Assembly: GCF_003332275.1 (NCBI RefSeq)
Contig: NZ_QOVA01000002.1
Location: 62,001 to 126,000, forward strand
Direction: 5' to 3'
Length of the DNA stretch: 64,000 bases
Source: Edaphovirga cremea
GTDB taxonomy: Bacteria > Pseudomonadota > Gammaproteobacteria > Enterobacterales > Enterobacteriaceae
Shown: piece after piece, positions 37,594 to 45,573 of the stretch
Position numbering within the stretch: the stretch's first letter is position 1
Layout of the letters: every line of letters starts with the position of its first letter
The notes under the pieces: model-generated
Told to the model about the DNA's origin: nothing
Databases searched by the model: none
Seen by the model: only the letters and a program-made list of their open reading frames with translations
Program-made: the position numbers and the translations under genes

Positions 37594-39616
37594 TATTTCG
37601 GTGCGGTAATGGTGTGATGTGCTCACCGTCGAATGCGATCAAGCCGTCTTTTTCCAGCTTGTCCAGCCAACGGGCAAACTTCTTGGACACATCAAATCCC
37701 ATCGCTTTCATATCGTCTCTAACCAAGGCGCGGGTGCAGCTATCGCCGCTGGCCGTGCGTGAACGAATGGCTTGCCACAGGGCGACATGATTTTCCGTCA
37801 GCCGAGAAATACCGGCTAAATCGGGATCGTTAGCGACATCATCTTCCCTGACTTCGCGGCCTTCATCGTTCAGTACCAGTGAGGTGATCAGGTCACCGTC
37901 ATCGTCAACGTACAGGTCGACAGAATTCAGGTCATAGGCGCGTCGTGACGGCTCTTCTGCATCTTTCATTTTGGTGCAACTGAGGATCAACGCGCCGCCA
38001 TCACCCTCACGGCGCACGTTGAACTCCACATCTAAAGCGGCCCGAAAGGCGCTAGAGCCGCGTGCGCCTTTGTCCTGATCTTTACCAGAGTGGTGAATAA
38101 TCAACACCGTAGCCTGCGTTGCCGCTTTGATGTAGTCGCACCCTTGAATGAAAGCGCCCATGTCTTTGGCGGCGTTCTCATCTGAACCACCAAAACAGCG
38201 GGCGAGCGTATCCAGAATGATCAGGCGAATCGGCATACCGGTTGCGGCCTTAACATCGCTGGCGGCTTGTATCACCTGTTGCACGCTCTCCGGGCTGGCC
38301 GGAAAGATGGGGCAGTCGACGCGATAAAGCGCATCAATTGGGCTACCGCCGTTAATCGTCTGTTCCCATGCCCGGATACGGCGGGGAACGCCGATCCCAC
38401 CTTCACCAACGACATAAATCACGGCTCCCTGTGTAACCGGTTTGCCAGCCCAGGGTTTGCCGGTGGCGATATGGCATCCCCAAGATACAGCCAGGAAGGA
38501 TTTATAAGATCCGCTGGCACCGTAAGCACTGGCAACAGACGAACTGGGTAAATAGCCTTTAATCAGGTAATCCTGCCGCGTATCAAAGCCGTCAGAACCT
38601 TTACGCAGAGGAAGTGAGGTGTTGAATTCCGGTGCAGTGTAGTCAATGCGGGTAAGAGGTATCGGCATGGTACTTGGTTTATAGCGTTGTTGGTTGAAAG
38701 CGGTTTTGGTGGCTTCAAGGCCGTATTGTTGGCGAAAATCATCCCAGTCGCAGAGAGTAGTGGCAGGGGGTAATGAAACCCAGCCATCCACGGCTAGCGC
38801 GGCCTTTTCTGCCAGCTCTTTACCGATGTTGGTTGAACCATCGGTGTGAATGTCATGATCGCCCGCCAGAATAATGGTGGCCTCGGGATACTCATTGCGT
38901 AAGGCTTTGGCGGCATTCATCAGGTTGTTGGCAGAAACCGCCGCGACAACTGCCGCTGTTGTGATCTGGCTGAGAGTAAGGCCGGTAGCGTAACCTTCAG
39001 CGATCACGATGGTTTCAGGTGCTTTTGGGAAATTTACCGTGATAAAGGCCCCTTTTAACTGAGAGCCTGGCATTAGCCGTTTCTCCCCGCTGGCATTGAT
39101 CAACTGTGCGCCGGTGAGTTCACCAGATACACGATACAGCGTTAGCAGAAGGCTACCTTCATCGAATGTAATGCCGCTGATTTGCATTTTTTGTTGTGCG
39201 GTCAGGCAGGGAAGAATGGCGGATAGACCCTTGGCTTTCAGATACGCGCTTTCACCACTGCTTGCATGGGCCAGCATATGATGGATTTTTTCCTGAGGCG
39301 GTAAACGGTTAACAGCTTTTTCCCTGGCTGGCGCTGTGGATGCTGGTAATGTCAGACTCGCCACCAGTTTTGCAGCGGCTGACAGATCGCATTGCTTTAC
39401 CAGGGCGATCAGATCGAGCCCATCACCATGACCACATTGATTACAGAACCACGTTCCCCGGTCTTGTTTGTCGTCAAAACGGAAACGGTCTTTCCCACCG
39501 CAGGCAGGGCAAGGGCCGTGCTTCCCTCCAGGTAGAATAGAGATATTCAGCGCAGCAAGAACAGACGGCCAGCGGTGGCGGCACTTAGCGGCGATATCCG
39601 AGACAAATTTACTCAT
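37580..39616 (-). CDS. Satellite primase-helicase (zinc ribbon, Toprim, RepA-type ATPase)
   Basis: A 678-aa replication protein. A primase zinc ribbon (Cys36, Cys39, Cys58, Cys61: GPCPACGGKDRFRF..WFCNQC) is followed by a Toprim domain (Glu207 in IAEGYATG; Asp253/Asp255 in AGDHD). A RecA-like AAA_25/RepA ATPase comes next (Walker A GASGSYKS at 366-373, Walker B LIILD ending at Asp469, then IIHHSGKD), and a winged C-terminal part closes the protein. This plays the role of P4 alpha, but with a RepA-type motor instead of the SF3 helicase. GGAGG before the ATG lies within the upstream Icd-like ORF, which it overlaps by 8 nt. Confidence 0.92.
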   Translation of the reverse strand: MSKFVSDIAAKCRHRWPSVLAALNISILPGGKHGPCPACGGKDRFRFDDKQDRGTWFCNQCGHGDGLDLIALVKQCDLSAAAKLVASLTLPASTAPAREKAVNRLPPQEKIHHMLAHASSGESAYLKAKGLSAILPCLTAQQKMQISGITFDEGSLLLTLYRVSGELTGAQLINASGEKRLMPGSQLKGAFITVNFPKAPETIVIAEGYATGLTLSQITTAAVVAAVSANNLMNAAKALRNEYPEATIILAGDHDIHTDGSTNIGKELAEKAALAVDGWVSLPPATTLCDWDDFRQQYGLEATKTAFNQQRYKPSTMPIPLTRIDYTAPEFNTSLPLRKGSDGFDTRQDYLIKGYLPSSSVASAYGASGSYKSFLAVSWGCHIATGKPWAGKPVTQGAVIYVVGEGGIGVPRRIRAWEQTINGGSPIDALYRVDCPIFPASPESVQQVIQAASDVKAATGMPIRLIILDTLARCFGGSDENAAKDMGAFIQGCDYIKAATQATVLIIHHSGKDQDKGARGSSAFRAALDVEFNVRREGDGGALILSCTKMKDAEEPSRRAYDLNSVDLYVDDDGDLITSLVLNDEGREVREDDVANDPDLAGISRLTENHVALWQAIRSRTASGDSCTRALVRDDMKAMGFDVSKKFARWLDKLEKDGLIAFDGEHITPLPHRNKVGD

Positions 39617-39785
39617 CGTTAGGCACCTCCGCTTCCAGTGATTGATTCAACTGGTTGAGACGCTCCCACAGGATAAACGTCAGCAGTTCTTTAGCGAGGG
39701 GGTTACTCAGTTCGATGATGGCATAAGCCAACGCCCTGCATTGATCGATGAGTTCTTGCAGCGTAAGCGGTGTGGGGTCATACAT
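39609..39785 (-). CDS. Icd-like small protein of the satellite (58 aa)
   Basis: A small acidic helical protein (MYDPTPLTLQELIDQCRALAYAI..) with a close relative at 48591-48788. P1 and P4-like elements carry small ORFs downstream of the C4/CI antisense RNA that are annotated Icd-like (cell-division inhibition); position supports that label, but function here is unproven. The frame is open upstream to 40139, so a 176-aa read-through form containing Ash-like sequence (AAKSAAGIGVPNP, SMVVRAGLPKGRPVS) is possible. The stop overlaps the primase start, implying coupled translation. Confidence 0.65.
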   Translation of the reverse strand: MYDPTPLTLQELIDQCRALAYAIIELSNPLAKELLTFILWERLNQLNQSLEAEVPNDE

Positions 39786-40007
39786 GATGCACCCCCGCAG
39801 AAGAAATGAAGAATTGCGGGTATAAAAAAGGAAGGGTAGTAGCCATAGGGCCGCCTCCGTTGGGGTATTTTTTACGCTACCACCAGAGACGCCAAGCCCA
39901 TTGGGTGGTAGCCCGAACAGGGTTGGCGTACCGGCCCCAACGGATACCGGCCTTCCTTTCGGAAGCCCTGCCCGGACTACCATAGACAACAGGTGTGCAC
40001 GAGCATT

Positions 40008-40038
40008 TCTCAAATACACTCTGTGTGCGTATTTGAGA
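40008..40038 (-). terminator. Hairpin in the leader between the C4-like RNA and the Icd-like ORF
   Basis: TCTCAAATAC (40008-40017) pairs perfectly with GTATTTGAGA (40029-40038). It follows the C4-like double hairpin on the minus strand; P1 and P4 have terminators at this place that are controlled by the antisense RNA. No clear U-run is seen. Confidence 0.45.
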
Positions 40039-40044
40039 ACCGTC

Positions 40045-40095
40045 AGGGGATTCGGAACGCCAATTCCGGCTGCGGATTTTGCCGCAGCATCGGCA
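40045..40095 (-). ncRNA. C4/CI-like antisense RNA (copy 1)
   Basis: On the minus strand two hairpins follow each other: CTGCGG-CCGCAG (plus 40070-40087) and CGGAA-TTCCG around TTGGCG (plus 40053-40068). This order and the GGAATTGGCGTTCC core recall the C4 antisense RNA of P1/P7 and CI RNA of P4, which control the icd/ant or replication operon and confer immunity. A second copy at 48923-48955 keeps the pairing with a compensatory change. The exact ends are not determined. Confidence 0.65.
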
Positions 40096-40135
40096 TTATA
40101 TCGTAAATGGCCCGCCAGAAAAAAATAAGAATTTA

Positions 40136-40336
40136 TCATTTGAGCGACTCCTCGCGTTTGTTGATACGCTCAGCAATCCATGCGTTCACTTCGCTTTCCA
40201 CCCAAGCTACAGAGCGGGAACCGATTTTGACCGCAGGAGGAAAACCGCCCTGATTTATCAAAAGGTAAATCCATGATTTCTTGAATCCAGTTTTTTGCAT
40301 CACATCCGTTAAGCGCAACAACTTGATATCCGCCAT
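40136..40336 (-). CDS. AlpA-family excision/transcription regulator
   Basis: A 66-aa MerR-like winged-helix protein (LLRLTDVMQKTGFKKSWIYLLINQGGFPPAVKIGSRSVAWVESEVNAWI) with the standard AlpA layout. Members act as excisionase or activate int transcription in P4-type elements. It lies 2 nt after the integrase-like gene on the same strand and directly upstream of the C4-like RNA. Confidence 0.93.
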   Translation of the reverse strand: MADIKLLRLTDVMQKTGFKKSWIYLLINQGGFPPAVKIGSRSVAWVESEVNAWIAERINKREESLK

Positions 40337-40338
40337 GA

Positions 40339-41217
40339 TTAGTCCTCCTTCCTGCTGTAAACGCGCTCAACGTAGCGCCCTCTACCATCACCGTGCCCAA
40401 GATCCATTGACGTGAGCGCCCTGGCTTCACTGCGAGAGAATCCCTGTGACAGGTAGAAACGGATAGCGTCCTGCGCCCATGCGTAGCGCAGGCTGTGTGG
40501 GGAATAATGGCCGGTGAGCCCTAAGCGTGCGGTATGAGAGCGCCAGAAGTTCATGGCGGTTTTTAAATCGGGTTTATCGATCAATTTGCCGTTACGTGTT
40601 TGAGCAACCAGTAAAGCGTCTTTTACCGCCTGCTGAACCGCGTTGCGATCGATGATCCGCGTTTCACGTGGCCTGCCACCTTTCGTACCAAAAACAACGG
40701 TGAGAGTGGATTGATTGCACTCAAGCTGTTTCTCCCATTTTTTCAGTGAGCTAGCACATTGCACCGCCTCTTGGGAACGTAACCCCAGCAACCGGGCAAG
40801 TTGAAGAGCACAAGCCAGCCCTTTGTCATGCTGTTTTGCGCTTTGTAATACGGCCTGGAAACGTTCTTCCGGGAGCGCGAACTTGGTGCCTGCTCGGCTC
40901 GCTCCGCTTAATCCCAGCGCTTTATTGGTCAGACGTTCAGACATGGCTAGCTTTTCCCTACCCGCCATCTGAAACACCGTGCGCAGTGCCGACATTTCGT
41001 TATGAAGGGAACGGATCGCGATACCTGCCGATTGGCGAGCGGCAATATAGCTTTCGATATGCTTGGATTTTAGATGTTGAACATCACGAACCTGAATATT
41101 GAGCGCAAGCAGGTGACGGCAAAATCTATCCATAATGCGGGTACGATCATGCACGGTTTTAAAGCTACCGCCGACTCGCTTCGCCAGCATTTTCATTTCA
41201 CGGCTTAATTTACTCAT
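40339..41217 (-). CDS. Second tyrosine-recombinase-family protein (Integrase_1 type)
   Basis: A 292-aa phage-integrase-family protein with a SAM-like N-terminal domain (about 1-100) and a catalytic domain keeping Arg147 (LARLLGLRSQEAV), His241 and Arg244 (SPHSLRYAWAQ), His275 (LGHGDGRGRYVERVY) and a Tyr at 282 or 287. It resembles the integrase-domain proteins found with AlpA in several satellites and ICEs, distinct from the leuX integrase. Whether it recombines DNA or works as an accessory factor is unknown. It heads the leftward alpA-Icd-primase operon. Confidence 0.85.
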   Translation of the reverse strand: MSKLSREMKMLAKRVGGSFKTVHDRTRIMDRFCRHLLALNIQVRDVQHLKSKHIESYIAARQSAGIAIRSLHNEMSALRTVFQMAGREKLAMSERLTNKALGLSGASRAGTKFALPEERFQAVLQSAKQHDKGLACALQLARLLGLRSQEAVQCASSLKKWEKQLECNQSTLTVVFGTKGGRPRETRIIDRNAVQQAVKDALLVAQTRNGKLIDKPDLKTAMNFWRSHTARLGLTGHYSPHSLRYAWAQDAIRFYLSQGFSRSEARALTSMDLGHGDGRGRYVERVYSRKED

Positions 41218-42157
41218 AGCAAACTTCTCACAATATCAACACGCTGCATTTCTCTGGCGCATGGGCTAAACGGCAGAAGCATCAAGATGATCTGCCTGGA
41301 ACGATACCTGTGCGCCAGAGCGGCAGCAGTTGAGGTATGGCGGGGTATCGGTAATGCACTCTGTGCAGCCTCCTGCGATGCAGGTATCCCCTCAGGCCGT
41401 TGTGGCCTGCCTCGGTATCAGTTCAACTCCCCTGTAAAAAATGGTCAGCCCGACGTAGAACATGTGTGTCAGATGCATGACTTTTGTGTGAAGTTGCGTA
41501 TCTCTAAGGCTGAAGTGGGTCCGTGCTGCGGCGTCACTTTCACAAGTAAAAGTGACGCCGTGCACCAAACGCAGCAGGGCAGGCGCTAGCAGATGCCTTT
41601 CGGCATAGCAGAGCGCAGCCAGCAGCGTTTATTGGACGCTAGAGATTTTGGGTATAGATAACTTGAGTTGCAGCGGGGCAACCCGGATTAAGGATGTGAT
41701 GACAGTTGCGCTTTAGCAGGTCTGGGGCTTAGAAAGCCGTTGCCTGATAATGGCTAGTCGTCACTTGGTTGAAAGCCAATCACAGTATCCTCGGCTGGCA
41801 ATACTGGCGGCTAAGAAATGCTTGTTGTTAGCCATTTCACTGGGATAAGTATACCTTCATCGCATTTACTGCGATCCCCGCTTTCAAAGGCTCAGGGGGG
41901 TTACCGCTCTTAAAGCGCTTCCTTTCAGGTTTCGGTAGCTTTTTAGTGGTCGCTCGAAAGCGTCAGTCTCAGACCACACTCCATTCCTTATGACTTTGGG
42001 TTTGTGACCACCCGAAGGCGTTTCTCGCAGATCACTCGTATCATCCTGATACTGGAAACATTGGGTGCTGTCATCGACAGCGAAGTAACGTGGATAAAAT
42101 TACGACAAAGCTTTACTGACTTCAAGTGCTTTGATTCTGTGATTAAAGAGAGTAATC
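41218..42157. other. 940-bp stretch without a convincing gene, with a strong hairpin
   Basis: The plus-strand frame at 41287-41589 shows no family features and I do not call it. A perfect 12-bp hairpin (CGGCGTCACTTT at 41529-41540, partner 41549-41560) and a small one around 41594-41610 are present. Around 41726-41742, GGCTTAGAAAGCCGTTG recurs near 49176 in the second satellite remnant, so part of this region is satellite backbone, perhaps a structured RNA. Confidence 0.4.
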
Positions 42158-42176
42158 TAGCACTAAGTGCTATAGT
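42158..42176 (+). promoter_or_regulatory. Operator/promoter of the toxin-antitoxin pair
   Basis: TAGCACT-A-AGTGCTA (42158-42172) is a 7-bp-arm palindrome that overlaps a -10-like TATAGT (42171-42176), about 24 bp before the toxin start. Binding by the XRE antitoxin would autorepress the pair. Confidence 0.65.
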
Positions 42177-42199
42177 TAAGGTGACAGGATGTTAGCCTA

Positions 42200-42559
42200 A
42201 TGCGTGTATTTAAAACCAAATGGTTCACCAAAGCTGCTAAATCCCATGCTATTAAAGATAGTGATTTGTGCCGGGCTATTGATGCGGTAATGGAAGGGAA
42301 AGCCGACGATCTCGGCGGTGGAGTTTACAAAAAACGCCTGAACCAGAATCGCGATCGCGCCATCATCCTTGCTAAAGGTGGAGATCATTGGTTTTACACG
42401 TTCTTGTATGCCAAGCAGGATATGGCAAACATTGATAATCGCGAACTAGCCGGATTCCGCGAGTTAGCAAAGCACTACGCTGCTCTTGCTGATGAAAAGA
42501 TTACGGCACTGATTAAGAGTAAAGAACTGGTGGAGATTTGCCATGACCGCAAAAACTAA
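42200..42559 (+). CDS. RelE/HigB-family type II toxin
   Basis: A 119-aa toxin of the RelE/ParE superfamily (DUF1044 type): MRVFKTKWFTKAAKSHAIKDSDLCRAIDAVMEGKADDLGGGVYKKRL..RDRAIILAKGGDHWFYTFLYAKQDMANI. Such toxins cleave mRNA on the ribosome. The toxin gene precedes the antitoxin gene, the HigBA order, with a 17-nt overlap. The pair may keep the island in the chromosome or act against phages. Confidence 0.9.
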   Translation: MRVFKTKWFTKAAKSHAIKDSDLCRAIDAVMEGKADDLGGGVYKKRLNQNRDRAIILAKGGDHWFYTFLYAKQDMANIDNRELAGFRELAKHYAALADEKITALIKSKELVEICHDRKN

Positions 42560-42866
42560 ATTCAAAAGTCCTGCATTTGAAGCAATCCACAGCGCGGCTT
42601 CTGGGTTATTCAGCGTTGATGCTATCCCACAGGAAACCATGCGCAACTTTGACAAAACATGCCTCAATAGTGTGGAGGATCTTCAACCCCTTGAGATAAA
42701 GGCACTGCGTGAGAAGCTGAACGTCAGCCAGCCGGTTTTCGCTAGCTACCTGAATACCAGTGTTTCAACGGTGCAGAAATGGGAAAGTGGCGTAAAACGC
42801 CCTAGTGGGTTATCGCTGAAACTGCTTAGTGTGGTGCAGAAGCATGGGTTGAAGGTGTTGATTTGA
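42543..42866 (+). CDS. XRE-family antitoxin (HigA/NadS-like)
   Basis: A 107-aa antitoxin. The N-terminal part is likely to bind the toxin; the C-terminal helix-turn-helix (LEIKALREKLNVSQPVFASYLNTSVSTVQKWESGVKRPSGLSLKLL) is of the XRE type that reads a palindromic operator, present upstream of the toxin. It overlaps the toxin gene by 17 nt. Confidence 0.9.
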   Translation: MTAKTKFKSPAFEAIHSAASGLFSVDAIPQETMRNFDKTCLNSVEDLQPLEIKALREKLNVSQPVFASYLNTSVSTVQKWESGVKRPSGLSLKLLSVVQKHGLKVLI

Positions 42867-43200
42867 CAGCTTTGCACAGACTTATTATTTTTAATGACAA
42901 TTTTGGAGGATAAGTTTTGCACAAATTCCGGCAGACTAGACTACATAGTGCCTAGAGAAAATAATTTCACCCCATATATAGAATTATAATTGCGTCCATT
43001 GATTGTTCAAGGGATTGCTGGCTTTTTAGGCTGGTTACTTAGTATTTATTGTCAACACAATTGATTGAAAATTGCTACGAAGCAGAGTAATGTTCATCAT
43101 ATTGAATTTACAACCTATACTTATGTGTGAGCAGATTCGTTGCGGCTTTACTTTAACTATAAAACCGCGTGTGTCGTCGGTGTTATTAGAAGAATCTACT

Positions 43201-44034
43201 ATGAGTAATGTTTCAGAAAAAAAAGGAATGCCGATATTTTTAGATGAAACTTCAAGGAGTATTTCTGACTCGTTGGAGGAAGTTGAGATGGATTCATGGT
43301 TTCCTTCAAATAACGCTGCTCAAAAACTATGGCGTTGTTTGGAGTGCCTACGAGACTTGGATGATCTTTTAGTTGACTCAGCGAATCAAAAAAACTCTAC
43401 GAAGAGAAAAAGAAAGTTAAAGATAGCACTGACACCCCTTCACTCCTTAGTTAAGTCTGTGGATGATCTTTGCAATGATATTCAGAGTAATAAAGAAACT
43501 CGCTGCCTTCTAGATGAATCAAAAATTAAAGATGTGTCAGAAATTCAAGAATTGTTTTCTCGCCTTCTTCCTCATGATCATAAGGCTGATATATCTACGG
43601 TTAGAAATAAACTTTCTGCACATATTGATAAAAACATGCACCCTTCAGAAGCTCAAAAAATTAGTAGTATAATCACGTCAAATGAATTCGGTCGGTGGTT
43701 GCATATTTGTTTACATTTGGTTTTAGATTTAACGAAGCTAGATATTTATCACTGGTCTTGTAAGCCTCCCAGCGATGAATATATATGTTTCATGCAAAAT
43801 GAACCATTTATTGTGACGATTAAGGTTGAAGGAGAGGGGGCTCCAGCCCTAGTTGCAATAAATATTGCTAATAGTTCCCCTAGAAATGTTATACCTGAGA
43901 TTGTGCAACGTCTTGTTTCACACTCACAATGGATGTTTAAGAAGAACCAACCAAGAATTTCGAGTTTAAAAGAAGATAGTCTAGATGATTGGAACACATT
44001 TAAGAAATATTCATATATTCACGAACCAAACTAA
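43201..44034 (+). CDS. Unknown protein with HEPN-like R-x5-H motif
   Basis: A 277-aa cytosolic protein with no family that I can name. A helical middle part contains TVRNKLSAHIDK, where Arg135 and His141 form the R-x(4-6)-H signature of HEPN RNases (compare AbiU2-like proteins); the surrounding predicted helices fit. The C-terminal part (about 175-277) is beta-rich. The ATG at 43201 has AGAAGA upstream; an in-frame extension to 43072 lacks support. It is AT-rich and sits in the attR-proximal cargo. An RNase or abortive-infection role is inference from the motif. Confidence 0.7.
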   Translation: MSNVSEKKGMPIFLDETSRSISDSLEEVEMDSWFPSNNAAQKLWRCLECLRDLDDLLVDSANQKNSTKRKRKLKIALTPLHSLVKSVDDLCNDIQSNKETRCLLDESKIKDVSEIQELFSRLLPHDHKADISTVRNKLSAHIDKNMHPSEAQKISSIITSNEFGRWLHICLHLVLDLTKLDIYHWSCKPPSDEYICFMQNEPFIVTIKVEGEGAPALVAINIANSSPRNVIPEIVQRLVSHSQWMFKKNQPRISSLKEDSLDDWNTFKKYSYIHEPN

Positions 44035-44358
44035 CGCACTGGAGAGATCTGAGTCAGATGCAGTATGAGGCTGACAGTGATTCATCAACATTCGGTGCCA
44101 ATAAATGTAAAGGATAACCTCTAAAAATGAATTATTTAGTTGACCATTGTGCATCAGAAGTGGATCCTAATACTTCCTACTTTTGGTGATCCAGCGATCG
44201 TTTAGAGGTAAAGCATGAAATTACTAATTTTTAATGAGAATTTAATTAAAATAACTAAGATGCTATTTTTTTATGAATGAAAAATTTAATTGAAGCCATT
44301 GCCAGGTAATATACATAATAAGAACATGATTTCTGCGTTGTATTCCTTTGGAGATAAT

Positions 44359-44961
44359 ATGAACAAACCAGATGTTGGTGTAATTTTCGAAGAAAGTCTT
44401 CCCAGTGAATTTTTTGAGGATTTTGAAAGTAACGTAAAAGCAGAGGGCTTGAATCTGGTTGTGGAGTCTAGGAAGCCACTAGGCCTGATGGCGTGTCCAG
44501 AGTGGTTTATACTTCCCGTTGTTGTTGCATTTATCGGCAAAAGCTATTTTGATGGCTTTTTGAAAGAAATGGGGAAAGACCACTATCAATCTATGAAAGA
44601 AAGTTTTTCAAATTTAACAAATAAAGTAATGTGTAACCCAAGAATTGAGCCAACACTGTTTGGTTCTCAGGGGAAGATTATTACCCATAATCCCTTTTCT
44701 CTTGCATTTTCAATTCTCGCTGAAGCTGAGAATGGATACACATTCAAACTGCTGATACCGAAGTCAATCAGTGGTGACAATTATGGTTTAATTGCCAATA
44801 GATTTATGGAGTTTCTTTCCGATTACCATCTGGGGCTTAAAACCTTAGAGTCTATAGGCTGTGTATTCGAGGGCCAAAGGCCTCCTTCTAACATAATCTT
44901 CGTTCACTATAATTCATGCAGTGATTCTATTGAATGGCTAAATGAAAAAGATTATCGCTAA
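44359..44961 (+). CDS. Unknown membrane-associated cargo protein
   Basis: A 200-aa protein that I do not recognise. One hydrophobic segment at about residues 47-64 (WFILPVVVAFIGKSYFDGF) suggests membrane attachment; the flanking parts are soluble and acidic. The start at 44359 has TGGAGA 5 nt upstream; the longer frame from 44290 begins with TTG and has no site. It lies between the HEPN-like gene and the PIN-like gene. Confidence 0.65.
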   Translation: MNKPDVGVIFEESLPSEFFEDFESNVKAEGLNLVVESRKPLGLMACPEWFILPVVVAFIGKSYFDGFLKEMGKDHYQSMKESFSNLTNKVMCNPRIEPTLFGSQGKIITHNPFSLAFSILAEAENGYTFKLLIPKSISGDNYGLIANRFMEFLSDYHLGLKTLESIGCVFEGQRPPSNIIFVHYNSCSDSIEWLNEKDYR

Positions 44962-45202
44962 ATGGCATATAACAAACATGAACATTTCCCCTCTGTTCAA
45001 GACACACGACTGCTAGGGCGTATCCCGTAACTTTATTTGTACAAATCAATATCGTTATAACTGTGAAAAAACACTCTTAAGCGATAAATGACGTCCTGAA
45101 AACGCTCAATACTCAACCAAGAATCACATTTTGGAAATGATTCCTAAAGTACTTTTGGGTGTGTAGGGAGGTTAAGGGACACAGCCTAGTAATACCTGTA
45201 TT

Positions 45203-45325
45203 ATGACCTTAGATCCATTGGTCCGCTTTTTTCTCAGATCGTGTGAAAGTAGTTCGGTAGATCCTGAACTACTACTTGCTGGGATTTTCGCAACACTTGT
45301 CGCCTGCCTTGGCCTTCTAATATGA
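45203..45325 (+). CDS. Possible 40-aa single-span membrane peptide
   Basis: ATG at 45203 opens a 40-codon frame (MTLDPLVRFFLRSC...) ending in a hydrophobic helix (ELLLAGIFATLVACLGLLI). Its TGA overlaps the ATG of the next frame (ATGA at 45322-45325), which suggests coupled translation. There is no clear Shine-Dalgarno sequence. Low confidence. Confidence 0.3.
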   Translation: MTLDPLVRFFLRSCESSSVDPELLLAGIFATLVACLGLLI

Positions 45326-45573
45326 TGGGTAATATTGTAATGTATTTTTTAATTAGTATACTAATGTTTTTAATAAAGCGGCAAGGGAAAAATGTGTTTA
45401 TCAGAAATGAATGGCTCTATAAGTCGGTCGCTAAGACCAAAAAATGGTTAGCAGTTTTCATACAGCCTGCACCAGAAGAAGATTTTGAACAACGCTTATC
45501 TTACCGGAAGACAATAGCGCTGCTTTGTATTGTCTTCCGGTGCAGGAGCTTGCTTGTTAGGTGTTGTCTATAA
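45322..45573 (+). CDS. Possible 83-aa small membrane protein
   Basis: The frame begins with a membrane helix (IVMYFLISILMFLI) followed by a basic stretch. It ends across a 13-bp perfect hairpin and overlaps the end of the converging PIN-like gene by 17 nt. The C-terminal 30 residues are therefore partly encoded by the hairpin, which argues against the full frame being functional. Confidence 0.25.
   Translation: MMGNIVMYFLISILMFLIKRQGKNVFIRNEWLYKSVAKTKKWLAVFIQPAPEEDFEQRLSYRKTIALLCIVFRCRSLLVRCCL
45504..45540 (-). terminator. 13-bp hairpin after the PIN-like gene
   Basis: CCGGAAGACAATA (45504-45516) pairs perfectly with TATTGTCTTCCGG (45528-45540), 17 nt past the minus-strand stop at 45557. 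No T-run follows, so termination or RNA protection are both possible. Confidence 0.5.

Noticed and set aside
41287-41589. Plus-strand 100-codon frame in the satellite gap
   Set aside because: It runs through a perfect 12-bp hairpin, is Cys-rich with no family features, and has no good ribosome-binding site.
44101-44280. Two 21-codon frames (44127- and 44215-)
   Set aside because: Too short and without conserved features; the AT-rich stretch gives such frames by chance.
45504-45564. Integron attC-like structure (GTTAGGT after a 13-bp inverted repeat)
   Set aside because: The matching RYYYAAC box is missing at a suitable distance and there is no integron integrase in the window.
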